Source: Aestuariibacter sp.
Lineage (GTDB): Bacteria; Pseudomonadota; Gammaproteobacteria; Enterobacterales; Alteromonadaceae
NCBI GenBank assembly: GCA_017794925.1
Contig: CP051238.1
Span: 2,910,957-2,974,956, forward strand
Direction of reading: 5' to 3'
DNA length: 64,000 nt
A program made the translations under genes and the position numbers. Shown here one piece after another: positions 54,072 through 63,857 of the stretch (position 1 is the stretch's first letter; each line of letters starts with the position of its first letter). The notes under the pieces are model-generated. The model was given only the letters and a program-made list of their open reading frames with translations. It ran no database searches and had not been told where the DNA came from.

Positions 54072-55097
54072 TTGTCTAGACTAACCATTGCGTTAGATAT
54101 CATGGGGGGCGATCATGGTCCCCCTGTTATCCTTTCCGCTGCAAAGCAAGCTATTCAAACACTTCCCGATGTTCAGTTTATACTGTGCGGTCGCGAAGAA
54201 ATCATATCTCCCGCATTAGAAGATTTAACCGAAGGCCAACGTGCCCGTGTTGTTGTTCAGCATTGCGAACAATCCGTTGAAATGGGCGAAGCGCCTACTT
54301 CTGCGTTACGCAATAAGAAACAATCCTCCATGCGTAAAATGCTGGAACTGGTTGAAGCTGGCGAAGCGCATGCGTGCGTAAGTGCTGGAAATACCGGCGC
54401 ATTACTCACTCTCGCATTTTATGTTTTAAAAACATTACCCGGTATTGACCGGCCTGCGTTGGTGTCAGATATGCCCACTGCCAGTCACCACCGCGTATTT
54501 TTACTGGATTTGGGCGCAAACGTGAATTGTACGTCCGAAATCCTGTTCCAGTACGGTGTGATGGGTTCAGTACTGGCTGAACAAATCAGTGGTATTCATC
54601 AGCCTCGTGTAGCCTTGTTGAATGTGGGTGAAGAAGATATTAAGGGTAATGCACAGGTAAAGTATGCCGATCAATTGTTTCGCAATGCACGCGGCCTGAA
54701 CTACATAGGTTATGTAGAAGGCGATGATATCTTTACCGACAACGCTGATGTCGTTGTAACTGATGGCTTTACCGGCAATATAGCGCTTAAGTCTTGTGAA
54801 GGTCTGGCTAAGCTGGTAATAAATGAAGTAAAGCGTCAGTCTCAGGAAAGCTTTTTTAGTCGATTGATGGCAAGAATTGCCCTTCCGTTGTTAAAAACCG
54901 TCTACAACCGGGTGAACCCCGACCAGTATAACGGTGCCAGTCTGTTAGGATTGCGCGGCATTGTGATAAAGAGTCACGGTAACGCCTCGGCGGATGCATT
55001 CTACTATGCCATCCTGCAAGCCAAGCAGGAAGCCGAGATGAACGTGCCAGAAAAAATAAAAAGTAAAATAGAAACCGTTTTATTGGAGCAACTTTGA
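54072..55097 (+). CDS. plsX: Phosphate acyltransferase PlsX
   Basis: A 341-residue enzyme that makes acyl-phosphate from acyl-ACP for phospholipid synthesis. It starts with TTG at 54072, giving [17 protein letters not shown] as in E. coli, whose plsX is similar there. [46 protein letters not shown] and [16 protein letters not shown]-type stretches are all family marks. It overlaps fabH by four bases. Confidence 0.95.
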   Translation: MSRLTIALDIMGGDHGPPVILSAAKQAIQTLPDVQFILCGREEIISPALEDLTEGQRARVVVQHCEQSVEMGEAPTSALRNKKQSSMRKMLELVEAGEAHACVSAGNTGALLTLAFYVLKTLPGIDRPALVSDMPTASHHRVFLLDLGANVNCTSEILFQYGVMGSVLAEQISGIHQPRVALLNVGEEDIKGNAQVKYADQLFRNARGLNYIGYVEGDDIFTDNADVVVTDGFTGNIALKSCEGLAKLVINEVKRQSQESFFSRLMARIALPLLKTVYNRVNPDQYNGASLLGLRGIVIKSHGNASADAFYYAILQAKQEAEMNVPEKIKSKIETVLLEQL

Positions 55098-56059
55098 GCA
55101 AATTTTCACGTATTATCGGGACGGGAAGTTATTATCCCAGTGATGTGCGCACTAATGCTGATCTCGAAGTCATGGTAGACACCAGCGACGAATGGATAAC
55201 AGACCGCACCGGTATTAAAGAACGCCGAATTGCCGGGCCGCACGAAACGGCCGCAACAATGGGCGCTGAAGCCAGTAAAAAAGCGTTTGAAGCTGCTGGT
55301 ATCGACCCCAAATCCATCGACATGATTGTTTGTGCTACGACTTCCGGGCGATACGCCTTACCCAGCACAGCATGCGAAATTCAAAATATCCTTAAACTGG
55401 ATAACATTCCTGCCTTTGACGTTGCTGCAGCATGTGCTGGTTATTGTTACGCACTGAGCGTAGCTGACCAATATATCAAGAGTGGCATGGCCAAGCGCAT
55501 TTTGGTGATTGGTACCGATTGTCTTAGCCGTTTAGTTGACCCATCTGACCGCACCATGGTGATTCTGTTTGGTGATGCAGCGGGTGCAACCGTTATTGAA
55601 GCCAGTGATGAGCCGGGTATCCTGTCTACCCATATTAATGCGGCAGGGTCGTACAGCGATTTGTTATACGTTGGTAATCCCACGCGTGGAGACGAGCAGT
55701 CTGTGCACGAAAACTGGGGCGTCATGAAAGGCAATGAAGTCTTCAAAGTGGCAGTAACCAAACTTTCTGAGGTAGTAGAGCAGACCCTGGCCGCCAATAA
55801 TATGGTCAAATCTGATCTTGACTGGTTGGTTCCTCACCAAGCAAACTTCCGAATTATCAAAGCAACAGCGAAAAAGCTGGATATGTCTCTTGACCAGGTT
55901 GTACTGACCTTGGAAAACTATGGCAATACCTCAGCAGCGACCGTACCAACGGCGTTGGATACCGCTGTTCGTGATGGCAGAATTCAACGTGGCCAGCATT
56001 TGTTGCTGGAAGCATTCGGCGGTGGTTTTGCCTGGGCATCTGCATTAGTGCGCTACTAA
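55094..56059 (+). CDS. fabH: 3-oxoacyl-ACP synthase III
   Basis: A 321-residue KAS III that condenses acetyl-CoA with malonyl-ACP to begin fatty-acid synthesis. The catalytic triad is Cys114 ([11 protein letters not shown]), His in [11 protein letters not shown] and Asn in [11 protein letters not shown]; the C-terminal [13 protein letters not shown] is conserved. Translation starts at a TTG inside the plsX stop (TTGA), so it is coupled to plsX. Confidence 0.97.
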   Translation: MSKFSRIIGTGSYYPSDVRTNADLEVMVDTSDEWITDRTGIKERRIAGPHETAATMGAEASKKAFEAAGIDPKSIDMIVCATTSGRYALPSTACEIQNILKLDNIPAFDVAAACAGYCYALSVADQYIKSGMAKRILVIGTDCLSRLVDPSDRTMVILFGDAAGATVIEASDEPGILSTHINAAGSYSDLLYVGNPTRGDEQSVHENWGVMKGNEVFKVAVTKLSEVVEQTLAANNMVKSDLDWLVPHQANFRIIKATAKKLDMSLDQVVLTLENYGNTSAATVPTALDTAVRDGRIQRGQHLLLEAFGGGFAWASALVRY

Positions 56060-56109
56060 GCGCATAAGATGTAATTCGTACTTAATCAGAAAAATAATAA
56101 GGAATTCTT

Positions 56110-57039
56110 ATGTCTCGTATCGCTTGCGTATTTCCGGGTCAAGGATCTCAGACGGTTGGCATGCTGAAAGAACTTTCAGAGTCACATGCTTCGATTATCG
56201 ATACATTTTCTCAAGCCTCTGCCGTATTAGGTTACGATCTGTGGGCGCTAGTACAAAATGACGCTGAAAAACTCAATGAAACCCAGGTTACGCAACCTGC
56301 TTTGTTGACTGCCAGTGTGGCTATCTATCGTATTCTTGCTGAGCAGGGTATCGAACCTGAATTTATGGCTGGACACAGCTTAGGTGAGTATTCAGCATTA
56401 GTATGTAGTGGTGTCATGGCATTCGAAGATGCCGTTAAGCTGGTCGAGTCTCGTGGTAAGTTTATGCAACAAGCTGTTCCCGCCGGGGCAGGCGCGATGT
56501 ATGCCATCATTGGATTAGATGATGACGCGATTGCTGATATCTGTAACGAGACTGCCATTGCAACAGGGGATGTTGTCGCGCCAGTTAATTATAATTCGCC
56601 TGGCCAGGTCGTCATTGCGGGTGAAACTAAAGCGGCTGAACAAGCGGCTGCAGCATGTAAAGAAGCCGGCGCCAAACGCGCGTTGCCGTTATCGGTAAGT
56701 GTGCCTTCTCACTGCGAGTTAATGCGACCTGCTGCTGATCAACTGGACGACGCACTGGCTAATATCACGTTAAGTACACCGACAATAAATGTAGTAAATA
56801 ACGTGGATGTCGCTGTTGAGACAAACCCGGACAACATTCGCAATGCACTGGTACGCCAGCTATATTGCCCGGTGCAATGGACCAAAACCATTGAATTTCT
56901 CGCTGCTGAAGGAATCGACACTGTGATCGAAGTCGGCCCGGGTAAAGTCCTGACAGGTCTGGGCAAGCGCATCGCTAAATCAATTAATTATACTGCTATT
57001 AATACACCTGACACGCTGAATGCGTGGCAGGAAGCGTAA
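56110..57039 (+). CDS. fabD: Malonyl-CoA:ACP transacylase
   Basis: A 309-residue transacylase. The active-site Ser90 is in GHSLGEYSALV; FPGQGSQTVGM at the N-terminus, the malonyl-binding Arg in VESRGKFMQ and the His in SVPSHCELM are present. It loads malonyl groups onto AcpP. AAGGAATTCTT precedes ATG 56110. Confidence 0.97.
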   Translation: MSRIACVFPGQGSQTVGMLKELSESHASIIDTFSQASAVLGYDLWALVQNDAEKLNETQVTQPALLTASVAIYRILAEQGIEPEFMAGHSLGEYSALVCSGVMAFEDAVKLVESRGKFMQQAVPAGAGAMYAIIGLDDDAIADICNETAIATGDVVAPVNYNSPGQVVIAGETKAAEQAAAACKEAGAKRALPLSVSVPSHCELMRPAADQLDDALANITLSTPTINVVNNVDVAVETNPDNIRNALVRQLYCPVQWTKTIEFLAAEGIDTVIEVGPGKVLTGLGKRIAKSINYTAINTPDTLNAWQEA

Positions 57040-57055
57040 ACAGGAACGTAACAAC

Positions 57056-57796
57056 ATGAGTGATTTACAGGGTAAAATTGCGTTAGTGACCGGCGCTAGC
57101 CGTGGCATTGGTAAAGCCATTGCTACACAACTGGCAGAGCAGGGCGCGATTGTAATTGGTACTGCAACCAGTGATGCAGGCGCTGCCGCAATTACCGAGT
57201 ATTTGCAAGCGTCTGGTGGTAAAGGTATGACGCTGAATGTGACTGAACCAGGCGCATCTGAAGCGTTGGTAAAAGCTATCACTGACGAGTTTGGTGCGGT
57301 TGAAATTTTGGTGAATAATGCCGGTATCACACGCGATAATCTGCTAATGCGCATGAAAGATGACGAATGGCAGGCGATCATGGATACCAATCTAACGTCT
57401 ATATTTTCATTGTCAAAAGCCGTTTTGCGTGGAATGATGAAGAAGCGTTTCGGTCGTATTGTGTCGATCGGATCGGTAGTGGGTTGTGCAGGTAACGCTG
57501 GTCAGGCAAACTACGCTGCTGCAAAAGCGGGTGTAATCGGCTTTTCTAAGTCGTTGGCGCGTGAAGTTGCATCACGTGGTATTACGGTAAACGTAGTAGC
57601 ACCTGGCTTTATTGATACTGATATGACGAAAGCGCTGAGCGATGAACAACGCGAAGCGATTTTCAAAGATATTCCGGCGAACCGTTTGGGTCAGCCAGAA
57701 GAAATTGCCGCGACAGTCAGCTTCCTGGTAAGTACTGGCGCGGCTTATATAACAGGTGAAACCATTCAGGTGAATGGTGGCATGTATATGGGGTAA
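57056..57796 (+). CDS. fabG: 3-oxoacyl-ACP reductase
   Basis: A 246-residue SDR reductase: VTGASRGIGKAIA binds NADPH, NNAG follows, and the Ser-Tyr-Lys set lies in SIGSVVG...NYAAAKAG. It reduces 3-oxoacyl-ACP. The end IQVNGGMYMG is typical of FabG. ATG 57056 is preceded by AGGAACG; earlier in-frame codons overlap fabD and add a non-homologous basic tail. Confidence 0.97.
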   Translation: MSDLQGKIALVTGASRGIGKAIATQLAEQGAIVIGTATSDAGAAAITEYLQASGGKGMTLNVTEPGASEALVKAITDEFGAVEILVNNAGITRDNLLMRMKDDEWQAIMDTNLTSIFSLSKAVLRGMMKKRFGRIVSIGSVVGCAGNAGQANYAAAKAGVIGFSKSLAREVASRGITVNVVAPGFIDTDMTKALSDEQREAIFKDIPANRLGQPEEIAATVSFLVSTGAAYITGETIQVNGGMYMG

Positions 57797-57998
57797 GTCT
57801 GTTTTCGCGTGTTTTTTGCAAATAACATTGACACGCGGCCAGATAAAACCTTGAATGTAAAAATCTTGTTGATTAAACTTGGTTCGCTGCTGGTTTGACC
57901 AGGCCATTTGTTTCTACTGGTTGCTTGCAAGGTTAAGACTTGCAAAATAAACTAGCGGCATTTTTTGTATCTAGTGACGTTAAGGGAAACCTAGAATT
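57797..57998 (+). other. 202-bp gap between fabG and acpP
   Basis: Probably holds a separate acpP promoter. A consensus -35 TTGACA is at 57828-57833 but the matching -10 is poor. CTTGCAA occurs twice (57924-57930 and 57939-57945), 15 bp apart. AAGGGAA before the ATG is the acpP ribosome site. Confidence 0.4.
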
Positions 57999-58238
57999 AT
58001 GAGTAACATTGAAGAGCGCGTAAAAAAAATCATCGTTGAGCAGCTTGGTGTTAAAGAAGAAGAAGTTAAAGCCGAAGCATCGTTTGTTGATGATTTAGGC
58101 GCTGACTCGCTTGACACAGTTGAGCTGGTAATGGCGTTAGAAGAAGAGTTCGATACTGAGATTCCAGATGAAGAAGCTGAGAAGATCACGACTGTTCAGT
58201 CAGCTGTTGACTACATCAACGCAAACAAAGACGCGTAA
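57999..58238 (+). CDS. acpP: Acyl carrier protein
   Basis: A 79-residue, strongly acidic carrier protein. The 4'-phosphopantetheine attachment site is Ser37 in [12 protein letters not shown]. It carries the growing acyl chain for all enzymes of this cluster. A perfect palindromic hairpin lies after it, which probably raises its transcript level over fabF. Confidence 0.98.
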   Translation: MSNIEERVKKIIVEQLGVKEEEVKAEASFVDDLGADSLDTVELVMALEEEFDTEIPDEEAEKITTVQSAVDYINANKDA

Positions 58239-58254
58239 GCATCTTTTTCCAGAT

Positions 58255-58280
58255 AAAACGGCTCGATATCGAGCCGTTTT
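58255..58280. terminator. Palindromic terminator/attenuator after acpP
   Basis: AAAACGGCTCGA and TCGAGCCGTTTT form a 12-bp perfect stem with a two-base loop. The T-run is inside the stem, so it may terminate partially or protect the acpP mRNA end. Confidence 0.75.
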
Positions 58281-58320
58281 CTGTTTACCTTCCTTATAAG
58301 TTCCAATGCGAGGGCATTTT

Positions 58321-59559
58321 GTGACAAAACGTCGCGTAGTGGTTACTGGTCTGGGCATGCTATCCCCACTGGGTTTGTCAGTTGACAAAACCTGGACACG
58401 CATTTTAGCGGGTGAAAGCGGGATCGGTGAAATCACCCATTTTGATTGCAGTGACTATTCCACCCGATTTGCCGGTCAAATCAATGATTTTGATCCGCAA
58501 GAATATATCGACAAAAAAGAAGCCAAGAAAATGGACCGCTTTATCCAGTTAGGGATTGCCGCGGGTAAACAAGCTTTGGCAGATTCAGGTCTGGCAGTTA
58601 CCTCCGACAATGCACACCGTGTAGGTGTTGCTATCGGTTCCGGTATCGGTGGTCTTGAACAAATTGAACAGAATCACGTGAAGTTGATGAACAGTGGGCC
58701 GCGACGTGTGTCGCCTTTCTTTGTGCCATCAACAATCACAAATATGATCTCTGGCTTCCTGTCGATCATGGAAGGCTTAAAAGGGCCTAACCTGAATATC
58801 GTTACAGCATGTACAACCGGTGTACATAACATTGGTGTTGCAGCGCGAACGATAGCATACGGTGACGCGGATGCTATGCTGGCAGGTGGTGCGGAAGCGA
58901 CCATCACGCCTCTTGGTATTGCCGGCTTTGCCGCCGCTCGCGCGCTGTCTGCACGTAATGACGCGCCACAACAGGCAAGTCGTCCATGGGATAAAGACCG
59001 TGACGGTTTTGTTATGGGTGAAGGTGCAGGCGTTGTCATGCTGGAAGAGTATGAATCAGCCGTTGCACGCGGTGCGACCATCTACGCTGAACTTGTTGGC
59101 TTTGGCATGAGTGGCGACGCTTATCATATGACTTCGCCGCCTGAAAATGGCGAAGGTGCAGCAGCATCGATGGTAAATGCGATTAACGACGCACAAATAG
59201 ACCGTGAAAAGATTGGCTATATCAATGCGCACGGTACTTCAACACCGGCTGGTGACATAGCGGAAGTCTCGGCGGTTAAGGGGGTGTTTGGCGAGCATGC
59301 GCATAACCTGTTGGTAAGCTCGACAAAATCGATGACAGGTCACTTGCTTGGTGCGGCTGGCTCGGTTGAAGCAATCTTTACGGTGTTGGCACTTCGTGAC
59401 AAAATGGCTCCGCCAACTATTAACCTGGATAACCCGGGTGAAGGGTGTGATCTTGACTTTGTTGCCAACAAAGCCAAGGGATTTGAAGAAGAGTACGCAT
59501 TGTGTAACTCCTTCGGATTTGGTGGTACTAACGGTAGTTTAATTTTCAAACGTCCGTAG
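58321..59559 (+). CDS. fabF: 3-oxoacyl-ACP synthase II
   Basis: A 412-residue KAS II (E. coli 413). The catalytic Cys is in [12 protein letters not shown] (the TACTTG pattern), with His in [11 protein letters not shown] and in [12 protein letters not shown]. It elongates acyl chains and controls C18:1 content. GTG 58321 is chosen because GAGGG precedes it at good spacing and it gives the [16 protein letters not shown]-terminus; an in-frame ATG at 58306 is five codons earlier. Confidence 0.96.
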   Translation: MTKRRVVVTGLGMLSPLGLSVDKTWTRILAGESGIGEITHFDCSDYSTRFAGQINDFDPQEYIDKKEAKKMDRFIQLGIAAGKQALADSGLAVTSDNAHRVGVAIGSGIGGLEQIEQNHVKLMNSGPRRVSPFFVPSTITNMISGFLSIMEGLKGPNLNIVTACTTGVHNIGVAARTIAYGDADAMLAGGAEATITPLGIAGFAAARALSARNDAPQQASRPWDKDRDGFVMGEGAGVVMLEEYESAVARGATIYAELVGFGMSGDAYHMTSPPENGEGAAASMVNAINDAQIDREKIGYINAHGTSTPAGDIAEVSAVKGVFGEHAHNLLVSSTKSMTGHLLGAAGSVEAIFTVLALRDKMAPPTINLDNPGEGCDLDFVANKAKGFEEEYALCNSFGFGGTNGSLIFKRP

Positions 59560-59586
59560 TTGCTGCTTGCTACAAAGGATTTAAAT

Positions 59587-59614
59587 ACGGGAGCTTATGC
59601 TCCCGTTTTGTTTT
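59587..59614 (+). terminator. Terminator after fabF
   Basis: ACGGGAGC and GCTCCCGT pair around TTAT, followed by TTTGTTTTCT. Confidence 0.9.
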
Positions 59615-59686
59615 CTATCAGAGTAAATTTCCCCACTAATAACTGTTATACTCGCTTTCATTATGGAATTGTTTGTATAACAGGTC

Positions 59687-60520
59687 ATGTCAGACTCGCT
59701 TCAATTACAGTCACTTAGCCAGTTTGCGCTGAACGATCGTTTGGCTAATTACGGTGACGGTGTTTTCACTACAATGCATGTCTCAAATGGTAAGGTTGGT
59801 TTGTTATCACGCCACTTAACGCGTTTGGTTAACGATGCGGCTGCGCTGGGTTTAATGGTAGAAAAGTCCGATCTTGAACAGTTGACTAGGGAAGCGTTGT
59901 CGGCTAGGCAAAATGGCGTTTTGAAGCTGTTGGTGGGCAGTGGACAGGGAGGGCGTGGTTATGCGAGACCAGAATCGCCCACACTGTCTGTTGCAGTAAG
60001 CTGGCATTCTGTACCTGACCTTTATGATACGTGGCGAACAGACGGTATCAGTTTGGGCTTATCGCCAATAAAACTGGCAGTACAACCCCTTCTCGCTGGA
60101 TTGAAGCATGCAAACCGGTTGGAACAGGTTCTGATAAAACGCGCCATGCAAAGCATGGACTGTAATGACTGTGTAGTCACAGACAACAACTGTACGATTA
60201 TTGAAGCCAGTGCGGCTAATTTATTCTGGTATAAACAAGGCACATGGTTCACTCCCGCGGTGTCGAATGCCGGTGTAAATGGTGTAATGCGACAGTTTAT
60301 TATCGAGCACTGTCAGACTGTTGAGGTGGGAGAGTACCATCTTCGTAACTTGTATGATGCGGACGCTATCATGCTTACCAATGCATTAATGCAAATGGTA
60401 CCCGTGCATACGTATACCGACAAAAAGTTATCAGCATCACCACAATATAAAATTCAACCGGTACACACACTACGGCAAGCTCTCGCTGATGCCTACGAAC
60501 AGGAACGAGCCAGTGCGTAA
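59687..60520 (+). CDS. pabC: Aminodeoxychorismate lyase
   Basis: A 277-residue fold-type IV PLP enzyme that makes 4-aminobenzoate for folate. LANYGDGVFTTMHV is the family start, the PLP lysine is in GLKHANRLEQVL, and VVTDNNCTIIEASAANLFW follows. It differs from the longer class-IV aminotransferase at 41.8 kb. It precedes mltG with an eight-base overlap, as in E. coli gene order. Confidence 0.92.
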   Translation: MSDSLQLQSLSQFALNDRLANYGDGVFTTMHVSNGKVGLLSRHLTRLVNDAAALGLMVEKSDLEQLTREALSARQNGVLKLLVGSGQGGRGYARPESPTLSVAVSWHSVPDLYDTWRTDGISLGLSPIKLAVQPLLAGLKHANRLEQVLIKRAMQSMDCNDCVVTDNNCTIIEASAANLFWYKQGTWFTPAVSNAGVNGVMRQFIIEHCQTVEVGEYHLRNLYDADAIMLTNALMQMVPVHTYTDKKLSASPQYKIQPVHTLRQALADAYEQERASA

Positions 60521-61526
60521 ACTGATTATTCTGGTTCTGCTTCTGGTAGCAGCCGTAATGACGTTTAATGGCTGGTTTCAGTATCAGACAAATAAGCCGC
60601 TGTTAATCAGTGAGCCAGTACATTACAGCTTGCCAGGCGGGCAGTCTGCGATTGCGACTATTCATGATCTCGAGCGCAGAGGCTGGCTGCCGATGCCGCG
60701 TCTGGCGGCCAGATTATGGCTAAAGTTCGTGGCTGGTGATACGCATATTCGTGCAGGTACCTATGAATTAAAGCCGGGTGCAAATCTTGATACTGTTTTT
60801 TCTTTGTTTGCATCAGGTCAGGAAGTACAGTTTGATATTACCCTGGTTGAAGGATTGACTTTCGAACAGTGGAGGCAATCATTGACGGCCAGTGAATTGT
60901 TGGAAAATGATTTAACCGAGCCAACACTGCAGGGCGTCATGGATAACTGGGAATCGTTGACTAAGCGCGAGATCACCTCGTTAGAAGGGCTGCTTTTGGC
61001 TGATACCTATCACTTTACCAAGGGCACCAAAGCCAGTGAGATTGTTCAAAGAGCCTCAGACGCGATGCAATCGTATTTGTTAGACGTATGGGAAAAGCGT
61101 ATAGGCGGCTTACCTTATCAATCGCCGTTTGACGTACTGACTATGGCGTCGATTATTGAAAAGGAAACGGCATTGGAACACGAACGTTCACATATCGCCG
61201 GTGTTTTTGTTAATCGCCTCGAGCGTGACATGCGCCTGCAGACCGATCCCACAGTAATCTATGGGTTAGGTGAACGGTTTGATGGCAATTTGACCCGCAA
61301 ACACTTACGAGAAAATACGCCGTATAATACCTATGTGCATAAAGGCTTGCCGCCTGGCCCTATTGCTATGGTAGGAAAAGCCGCCATAGAGGCCGCATTG
61401 TTACCTGAAATCACCGAAGATCTGTATTTTGTGGCCAAGGGTGACGGCAGTCATGCGTTTTCTGCTACGTTGCAGGAGCACAATAAGGCGGTCAGGCAGT
61501 ACCAGTTAAAAAAAGAGGAAAATTAA
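60513..61526 (+). CDS. mltG: Endolytic murein transglycosylase MltG (YceG)
   Basis: A 337-residue membrane-anchored lytic transglycosylase (E. coli 340). One N-terminal helix (LIILVLLLVAAVMTFNGWF) is followed by a LysM-like region and the catalytic domain. The catalytic Glu is in MASIIEKETALEHERSHIAGVFVNRL, and LQTDPTVIYGL and PYNTYVHKGLPPGPI are conserved. It ends glycan strands during growth. It begins at GTG 60513, overlapping pabC. Confidence 0.94.
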   Translation: MRKLIILVLLLVAAVMTFNGWFQYQTNKPLLISEPVHYSLPGGQSAIATIHDLERRGWLPMPRLAARLWLKFVAGDTHIRAGTYELKPGANLDTVFSLFASGQEVQFDITLVEGLTFEQWRQSLTASELLENDLTEPTLQGVMDNWESLTKREITSLEGLLLADTYHFTKGTKASEIVQRASDAMQSYLLDVWEKRIGGLPYQSPFDVLTMASIIEKETALEHERSHIAGVFVNRLERDMRLQTDPTVIYGLGERFDGNLTRKHLRENTPYNTYVHKGLPPGPIAMVGKAAIEAALLPEITEDLYFVAKGDGSHAFSATLQEHNKAVRQYQLKKEEN

Positions 61527-61532
61527 GCGCCC

Positions 61533-62150
61533 ATGAGCGGAAAGTTTATAGTTGTTGAAGGCCTGGAAGGCGCAGGTAAAAGTTCAGTTATTGCTCTCAT
61601 AGAGTCGTTGGTTAATAACAAAGGCTACAACACCATTACGACCCGGGAACCGGGTGGCACCCCTATGGCAGAAGCTATTCGCGAGTGCGTGAAACAAAAC
61701 TGGCAGGAAGACGTAGTAGAAGAAACTGAACTGATGCTTATGTATGCTGCACGGGCGCAACTGCTGGCAAATGTAATTAAACCTGCCATGGCGCAAGGAA
61801 CCTGGGTAATAGGCGATCGTCATGACCTGTCATCACAAGCTTATCAAGGCGGCGGACGAGAGATCGAGCAAACCACGTTAACTACATTACGCGACCTCAC
61901 TTTAAAAGGGTTTACGCCGGATTTAACCTTGTATCTGGATGTCGAGCCAGCAACAGGACTTGCGCGAGCCCGTGGTAGAGGCGAGTTGGATCGTATCGAA
62001 CTATCCGGACTGGCGTTTTTTGAACGGACCCGAGCCCGATATCTGGCACTCGCCGAACAGGACGTACGCATTGTGACAATCAGTGCTATGCAATCAATGC
62101 CGGATGTTCACCAGCAGGTACGGGAAGTCGTGGAGCAATTCCTGCAATGA
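61533..62150 (+). CDS. tmk: Thymidylate kinase
   Basis: A 205-residue dTMP kinase. P-loop VEGLEGAGKSS, the DRX-type GDRHDLSSQAYQGGGR and the lid Arg residues in ARGRGELDRIE are seen. It phosphorylates dTMP to dTDP. It overlaps holB by four bases (ATGA). Confidence 0.96.
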   Translation: MSGKFIVVEGLEGAGKSSVIALIESLVNNKGYNTITTREPGGTPMAEAIRECVKQNWQEDVVEETELMLMYAARAQLLANVIKPAMAQGTWVIGDRHDLSSQAYQGGGREIEQTTLTTLRDLTLKGFTPDLTLYLDVEPATGLARARGRGELDRIELSGLAFFERTRARYLALAEQDVRIVTISAMQSMPDVHQQVREVVEQFLQ

Positions 62151-63055
62151 TACCTAGTACAACTGCATCAGGTACGTTACTGCCGTGGATGGTATCGATA
62201 CAACAGTCCCTTATGCAGCGCTTTTTGCAACACAGTTTGCATCATGGGTTGCTATTGAGCGGTCCTCAGGGCATCGGTAAGCGCAATCTGGCCGATGAGC
62301 TAATGAAAGGCTTGTTGTGTTTACAGCCATCATCTGATGGTGCTTGCGGTAGTTGTCAAAGTTGCAAACTTGTCAGTGCTGGTACGCATCCTGATCACCA
62401 TGTGTTAGAAAGCGACAAGCAGTTGGGTGTTGATGCGATTCGAACCGCTATCGGCAAATTAAATTCAACGGCGCAGATTGGTCGTCACAAAGTGTTGTTG
62501 ATTCCTGTAGCAGATAAAATGACGGAGGCAGCATCCAATGCGTTACTTAAAACACTGGAAGAGCCAACCGACAATACCTATTTGATTCTGATTACCTGCA
62601 AAATCACCAGTTTGTTGCCCACCATATTGAGTCGTTGTGAAAAGCTTAATTTACCTATGCCGGATCCTGAGCAAAGTCTGAGCTGGCTTGCTTCTCAAGG
62701 GGATTTTGAAGTAACAGGCGCATTGTTGCTGGCTTACGGTAATGCCCCGTTAAGAGTGCTTAAGGCACTCCAGGACGATGCAAGCATATCGTACCGGGAG
62801 TTTACTGATGGGTTGGCTGACATGTTGTCGGGTAACGCTGACATTACAACGTTTGCCGGTAAGTGGCAGGGCAACGCTGAGTTAGTGATTGATTGGTGTC
62901 AGCAGTATTATCATGATCAGTATCGCCAGCAATTACGTAGCAGTGATTTCGAGCGGTATCAACAGTGCATTGGATTTGCAAAGCGTGCTCAGCACCCGGG
63001 AATCAATAAATCACTGCTGTTAACTCAGCTTTTTTCTCAACTTATTCAACAGTAA
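62147..63055 (+). CDS. holB: DNA polymerase III delta' subunit
   Basis: A 302-residue clamp-loader subunit. It keeps a P-loop-like GPQGIGKRNL, zinc cysteines CGSCQSCKLVSAGTHPD and the RFC-box-like SNALLKTLEEP. The sensor SRC is seen as LSRCEKL. It assembles with tau/gamma and delta to load the beta clamp. tatD follows after ten bases; the small pilZ gene often found between them in other lineages is absent here. Confidence 0.94.
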   Translation: MIPSTTASGTLLPWMVSIQQSLMQRFLQHSLHHGLLLSGPQGIGKRNLADELMKGLLCLQPSSDGACGSCQSCKLVSAGTHPDHHVLESDKQLGVDAIRTAIGKLNSTAQIGRHKVLLIPVADKMTEAASNALLKTLEEPTDNTYLILITCKITSLLPTILSRCEKLNLPMPDPEQSLSWLASQGDFEVTGALLLAYGNAPLRVLKALQDDASISYREFTDGLADMLSGNADITTFAGKWQGNAELVIDWCQQYYHDQYRQQLRSSDFERYQQCIGFAKRAQHPGINKSLLLTQLFSQLIQQ

Positions 63056-63065
63056 GAGGCCAATT

Positions 63066-63857
63066 TTGTTTGTTGACTCACATTGTCATTTAGATCGTTT
63101 AGACAAATCACCCGACGCTTTACGAGAAACGCTTGAGTTTGCGCGCCGCCGCGGTGTCGAGCACTTCTTGTGTGTATCCGTCTCAGTGAACGATTACCCT
63201 AAGATGGTTGAAACGGTAACTGAATTTGATGATGTGTCTGTGTCTTGTGGTGTGCATCCTTTGCATCAGGACGAAGCCTGCTCTTACGAGGAACTGCTTG
63301 AGGCTGCAAGCGATGACAAGGTTGTGGCTATCGGTGAAACCGGGCTGGACTATTATTACAGTGCTGATACACGTGAAGTACAAATTCAATCATTTATAGA
63401 CCATATTCGGGTCGCTAATGAAACGGGGAAACCGTTGATCATTCACACGCGTGACGCTCGAAAAGAAACGATTGAGTTGTTAAAAGCGCATTTAGCCCCA
63501 GGTACCCAGGGCGTGTTGCATTGTTTTACTGAAGATTTAGCGATGGCTGAAGCGGCCATTGAATTAGGCTTCTATATTTCGTTGTCAGGCATTGTGACAT
63601 TTAAATCGGCCGCTGAACTGCAGGAAGTCGCTAAAGCCATTCCCCTTGAGCGGATGTTGATTGAAACGGATTCTCCCTGGCTTGCGCCTGTGCCTTACCG
63701 GGGAAAACAAAATCAGCCGGGATATGTGGTTGAGGTTGCCGAGTTCATTGCCAAGTTGCGTGGAATTTCTACAAAGGCGTTGGCCGAGGAAACTACCGCT
63801 AATTTCTACCGCCTTTTTTCACTTGCCAAGCAATCTGAGGCTGTGGCGAGCGTATGA
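63066..63857 (+). CDS. ycfH: TatD-family metal-dependent hydrolase (YcfH)
   Basis: A 263-residue TIM-barrel hydrolase. Metal ligands are in FVDSHCHLD, AIGETGLDYYY, IIHTRDA, VLHCFTED and LIETDSPWLAP. Members act as DNases or D-aminoacyl-tRNA deacylase-type enzymes; the role of this paralogue is unclear. TTG 63066 is the start: it gives the HxH motif at residues 6-8, and GAGG is seven bases upstream. The stop overlaps the next ATG. Confidence 0.93.
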   Translation: MFVDSHCHLDRLDKSPDALRETLEFARRRGVEHFLCVSVSVNDYPKMVETVTEFDDVSVSCGVHPLHQDEACSYEELLEAASDDKVVAIGETGLDYYYSADTREVQIQSFIDHIRVANETGKPLIIHTRDARKETIELLKAHLAPGTQGVLHCFTEDLAMAEAAIELGFYISLSGIVTFKSAAELQEVAKAIPLERMLIETDSPWLAPVPYRGKQNQPGYVVEVAEFIAKLRGISTKALAEETTANFYRLFSLAKQSEAVASV

